From Rosellinia necatrix (taxonomy: Eukaryota > Ascomycota > Sordariomycetes > Xylariales > Xylariaceae): DNA of 64,000 bases. Position 1 is the first letter of the stretch; the number at the start of each line of letters is the position of its first letter. This document shows positions 60,629 to 64,000 of this stretch, one piece after another. Location of the stretch: assembly GCA_021209875.1 (NCBI GenBank), contig JAGYVD010000004.1, positions 3,695,001 through 3,759,000 on the forward strand, read 5' to 3'. The notes beneath the pieces are model-generated. The model was given only the letters and a program-made list of their open reading frames with translations. It ran no database searches and had not been told where the DNA came from. The position numbers and the translations under genes are program-made.

Positions 60629-62223
60629 ATGGACAACCTTATGCCCCGACCGCGGCATATCGTGATCATAGGTAGGTCCCATTGCGTAACACTCGCTCTC
60701 GGTGCTTGGCGTTCGATGTTCGATGTTCAACGCTCGATGCTCGATATGCTCGACAATCGACGATGCATGCACCTGCATCCACCCACTTCTGCCTTCATAC
60801 CGACACGAGCTAACTGGAGTCCGACTCTACAGGGGGCGGCATAATCGGTGCAACCACAGCCTACTACCTTACTCGCCATCCGTCCTTCAATCCCCAGATC
60901 CATCATATTACGCTTGTCGAGGCCACATCCGTCGCCGCTGGCGCCTCGGGAAAGGCTGGAGGACTGCTCGGACTCTGGGCCTACCCTAGCTGTCTGGTCC
61001 CTCTGTCATACCGTCTCCATGCCGAGCTGGCTGCCGAGCACGACGGAGCTGCCAGGTGGGGCTATCGGGAGTTGGCGTGCGGCCAGATCGCCGCCAGGGT
61101 AAAGGGGAGAGATTCCAGGTCCAGAGCCGGGTCCAAGAGGAGGAAGTCCACGTCGAGCAAAGCAAAGGGCGTGAACCGGCGGGAAAGTATTCCAACCCCT
61201 CAGCAGGGGCAACCAGAAAATGCCCCTACGCGGGTGGGCAATGGCGCCCTGCCCCTGGGGCCCGATGCCCAACACTCGCGACGGGTCCAAGACCAGGCAC
61301 CTTTGCAAAACGAGGGGAAGGACTGGCAGAGGCTGCCAAAGCAAGACGAGGCGGCAGCAACGTTGATGCGCCAATCAAAACTCCCTGTAGACCTAGATTG
61401 GATCGATAGCGAGCTTGTAGAGGAGTATGCTGAAATGGGGTTAGAAGGGTATACCGCGACAGCGCAGGTACACCCCTATCAGTTCACGACGTCCATGGCA
61501 GAACTGGCAAACTCGGCCGGCGTAGAGATCCGGCGTAATGCGTGGGTAACTAAGATAGGTCTGGGTCGTGGTAGCGTCAAAACTGTCGAGTATATCGACC
61601 GAATAACGCGGTCACCACACACCATGCTCGGCGTAACAGATGTCGTGGTCGCTGCAGGTCCGTGGACGGGTAGCCTGCTCCCACAGACGAAAGTAGAGGG
61701 CATACGCGCCCATAGTGTTGTTTTTGAGGCGGATGTGACGCCGTATGCCGTCTTCACCAACATATCGCTGCCGGGGAGCTGGATACCACCGCATCGGACG
61801 CGCCGAGTGCACAGAGGCCACGTAGACCCGGAGATATATGCACGGCCAGGGCGAGAAGTGTATGCCTGTGGTGAATGTGACCCCTCCGCCCCGCTCCCCG
61901 AGACGGTGGATCTGGTCGAAGTCGATGAGGCGCAGTGTGATGACTTGGTTGCCTACATCGGGACCGTCAGCGCGGTTCTCAAAGCCGCGCCCGTCACCGC
62001 CAGACAAGCTTGCTACATGCCGCGACATACGCGGCCCGGCCAGGAAGACACTCCCCTCGTGGGTGGCACGGCCGTCGAAGGGCTCTGGGTTGCGGCAGGC
62101 CACACGTGCTGGGGAGTCCAAAATGCACCGGCTACGGGGAGGTTGATGAGCGAGTTCATCTTCGAAGGCGCCGCAAGGAGCGCGGACATTGCCGAGCTAG
62201 ATCCTAGGAAATTCGGGATATGA
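60629..62223 (+). CDS. FAD-dependent oxidoreductase of the DAO family (Tda3-like)
   Basis: Exons 60629-60671 and 60833-62223 give 477 residues; the 161-nt intron (GTAGGT...CTACAG, CTAAC branch site) splits the dinucleotide-binding loop. Joined, the N-terminus reads RPRHIVIIGGGIIGATTAYYL, a classic GxGxxG Rossmann motif, then HITLVEA with the ribose-binding Glu and VAAGASGKAGGLLGLWA, typical of D-amino-acid/sarcosine oxidase-like enzymes. Later: LPKQDEAA, WIDSELVEEYAEMG, AQVHPYQFTTSMAELA, VVVAAGPWTGSLLP and the C-terminal FAD motif LWVAAGHTCWGVQNAPATGRLMSEFIFEG. Fungal members of this group are annotated as putative oxidoreductase TDA3; the substrate is unknown. One oddity is a basic linker of about 70 residues (61097-61312) between CGQIAA and KDWQRLPKQDE, longer than I expect for the family. 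The ATG at 60629 or the one four codons on are both possible. Confidence 0.92.
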
Positions 62224-63888
62224 AATTTTACATCAAGGCGCCTTATCTAACAAAACCTTACTACTTCTACATACCTACCTACCTGGCACGGAGGTACTGG
62301 TACCTAAGCAAAATGGTGTGGTGTGCGGGCATACAGCATGCCTACCAGGTGCCCCCAATAACCCTGACACGGCCTACATGTCATTGTATTATGAACACGG
62401 TATGGGATAGCGGTGCTGGGTGCTTAACCCTGAACATCATCGTACTAGCTACGGGTAGAGATCACTCAAGTCCACCCGCCCAGGCTCTCACACCACGCAA
62501 CCATCCAACATGACTGGATGTTACCAACGCATATCATTTGTATATATCGCATCACATCAATACCTACTTCCTATAACCTCAGATAATTCATTGTACATAT
62601 ACATACGCATATATGCACGTATATATAAATACATGTTGGCCAAGCACTAAATCTAAGCCCTAAGTATGCTGCCTATGCCCTTGCCCACCTGTTTGCTCCC
62701 GGTCGATATCCTGGTTGACACTATCCGAGTCATCGACCCGGGAAGTATCCGCGAGTTCCCTAAGAACAGCCCGGTTTCTATGACTCGTATCATGCATTTA
62801 GCTTACTAGCGAATTACGAACGCTGCCGAATTCGAGTTGGACATGCCGTGCGGAATTCTGTAATGCTTCAAATGCTTCGGTTACGACGTTGAAGACATAA
62901 TTACCTAAGCATGCAGCAGCGGTCTAGGTTTTATTTAATATAGGACAAAACCAACACCTATCAAGGAGGCGGTACTAGCGGTAGGTAGTACCGCCTCCTT
63001 GCAGCCGGATGATCGGCGGGGTTGTGTGAACCTCAGTCCGGGCTTCCAGTTGGAAACCAAACTTCTACGTCAAGATCGCCGCCTCCTTTCCAAACTGCCT
63101 AGATCTTAAAATCCCTTTGGCACTGTGGAATAGAAATAGAGCATACCTAATGGAGAATGATAATTTTATATCGCGTACGCCTCGTGTGACTAAATCATTC
63201 TCAAATGCCATGCACGACTCATATATAGCTGAAGATGTCGAGAGACTACATTTTCTAACGATTATAGTGGCAGCGAAGGGTAATGTCATTTCTATCAACG
63301 GGTCGCATGATACCTAGGTACTGCCTACATTATGTCGTGTAGACACGTGAGGAGAAAAGTTTCTCGACTGCTCGCAGCATCGTTTTCGTATTTATTGATA
63401 GGTGAAATCGAAACACGAAAGATCACGATGTGTATACCAGAACCATATTTCCTTTCCCTGTCTTTCCAAAGGCCAAATAGAAATCATGTGACTCCTTACA
63501 TGCTTAATAGAAAAAAAAATAAAAAAAAAACCGTGTGAATCGTATCGTTTCGTCATATCATAGAGTAGTAGCGAGTGCAGCGAGTCTGCAGCAACTGTTG
63601 CATGGCCGGATACCCCTGACAGGTGATAGATAGGGTAAGGGGTACGGGGAAGGTAGTCGAAGCGATAGAACCGGGTTACCAAAGAAATATACCGGGAAGT
63701 GAGGGGGAAGAGCCGCATCCTCTTCAACCCCAGATTCCCGTCCCCGCATTTTACCCACGTCGCGGCGAATCTGGTCTTTACGGTTGATGATGGCGTGCAT
63801 ATAGCCGGCTAGTTGGAGAGCGACGGCCGGAATCGACATGGGCGGCGATGCATGGCCCTCGCAAAGCCAGTCGCTTCACTGCGCGACC
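62224..63888. other. Convergent 3' intergenic region
   Basis: Lies between the stop codons of the FAD oxidoreductase and the aldolase fragment. It holds a perfect 16-bp hairpin at 62962-63001. The frames at 63065-63298, 63117-63317 and 63558-63839 overlap on both strands and show no family motif. Confidence 0.55.
62962..63001. repeat. Perfect 16-bp inverted repeat with 8-nt loop
   Basis: Left arm CAAGGAGGCGGTACTA (62962-62977), loop GCGGTAGG, and right arm 62986-63001, the exact reverse complement. The stem has ten G-C pairs. It sits about 740 bases beyond the stop of the FAD oxidoreductase. A related GCCGCCTCCTTT occurs again at about 63079-63090. Confidence 0.95.
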
Positions 63889-64000
63889 TTACAGAGCCAA
63901 TTCAATCTCCATGACCTCCCGGATTCCCTCAGCAACGGCTGCAACGTTAGCTTCACCGAGTCGCTTCAGCGGCCGGCGCGGGTAGCCTCCGTACCCGAAA
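63889..64000 (-). CDS. C-terminal end of a probable DHDPS/HOGA-type aldolase (runs off right edge)
   Basis: Only the last 36 codons are in the window. They read FGYGGYPRRPLKRLGEANVA followed by a helix rich in Glu/Ile/Val, ending MEIELAL and a stop at 63889-63891. The GGYPRRPLKRL motif followed by an amphipathic helix is the usual end of fungal proteins of the dihydrodipicolinate synthase / 4-hydroxy-2-oxoglutarate aldolase family (class I lyases that work through a Schiff-base lysine). The catalytic part lies outside the window, so the exact member cannot be told. Confidence 0.6.
   Translation of the reverse strand, partial: FGYGGYPRRPLKRLGEANVAAVAEGIREVMEIELAL

Overview
The window is nuclear DNA of a filamentous ascomycete (Pezizomycotina), most likely a Sordariomycete. 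The evidence is short GT-AG introns (mostly 47-130 nt) with CTAAC-type branch sites, fungal-specific families (Zn2Cys6 regulators, MARVEL protein, Mkt1, Nop16, Tda3-like oxidase), and intergenic DNA full of TACCTAGGTAGG-type motifs and microsatellites. This is recognition of family patterns; no species can be named from the sequence alone.

Layout. Twelve genes plus one edge fragment can be supported. Left part (1-36 kb): two Zn2Cys6 transcription factors on the minus strand (<1-1090 and 2502-4710); a gene-free stretch to 11.2 kb; a rhomboid-family-like small membrane protein (11173-12043, +) with a frame break; a lysine-rich conserved protein (12533-13500, -); a 2-oxoglutarate/Fe(II) oxygenase (14105-15470, -) with a 17-nt microexon; the Mkt1 homologue (17370-19772, +); a vacuolar-type MFS transporter (20683-22338, -); a MARVEL four-helix membrane protein (24538-25541, +); NOP16 (26045-26981, -); another gene-free stretch to 33.3 kb; and a moc3-like Zn2Cys6 regulator (33327-35934, -). 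Then comes a region of about 20 kb (35.9-56.5 kb) in which no convincing gene is visible, only microsatellites, small tandem arrays and an ORF-free AT-richer block. Right part: thioredoxin-dependent glutathione peroxidase (56467-57588, -) with a one-base frame break in a conserved motif, a Tda3-like FAD oxidoreductase (60629-62223, +), and the 3' end of a probable DHDPS/HOGA-type aldolase at the right edge (63889-64000, -).

The genes are a mix of housekeeping functions (ribosome biogenesis, post-transcriptional control, peroxide defence) and regulators or transporters. They do not form an obvious pathway: three C6 regulators, one MFS pump and one 2OG oxygenase are present, but there is no PKS, NRPS, terpene cyclase or P450, so I do not call a biosynthetic cluster. 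No clearly novel system was found. The items most worth checking are two single-base frame breaks in otherwise well conserved genes, a GC-AG intron, a 17-nt microexon, a perfect 16-bp hairpin between two convergent genes, and the large gene-poor block.
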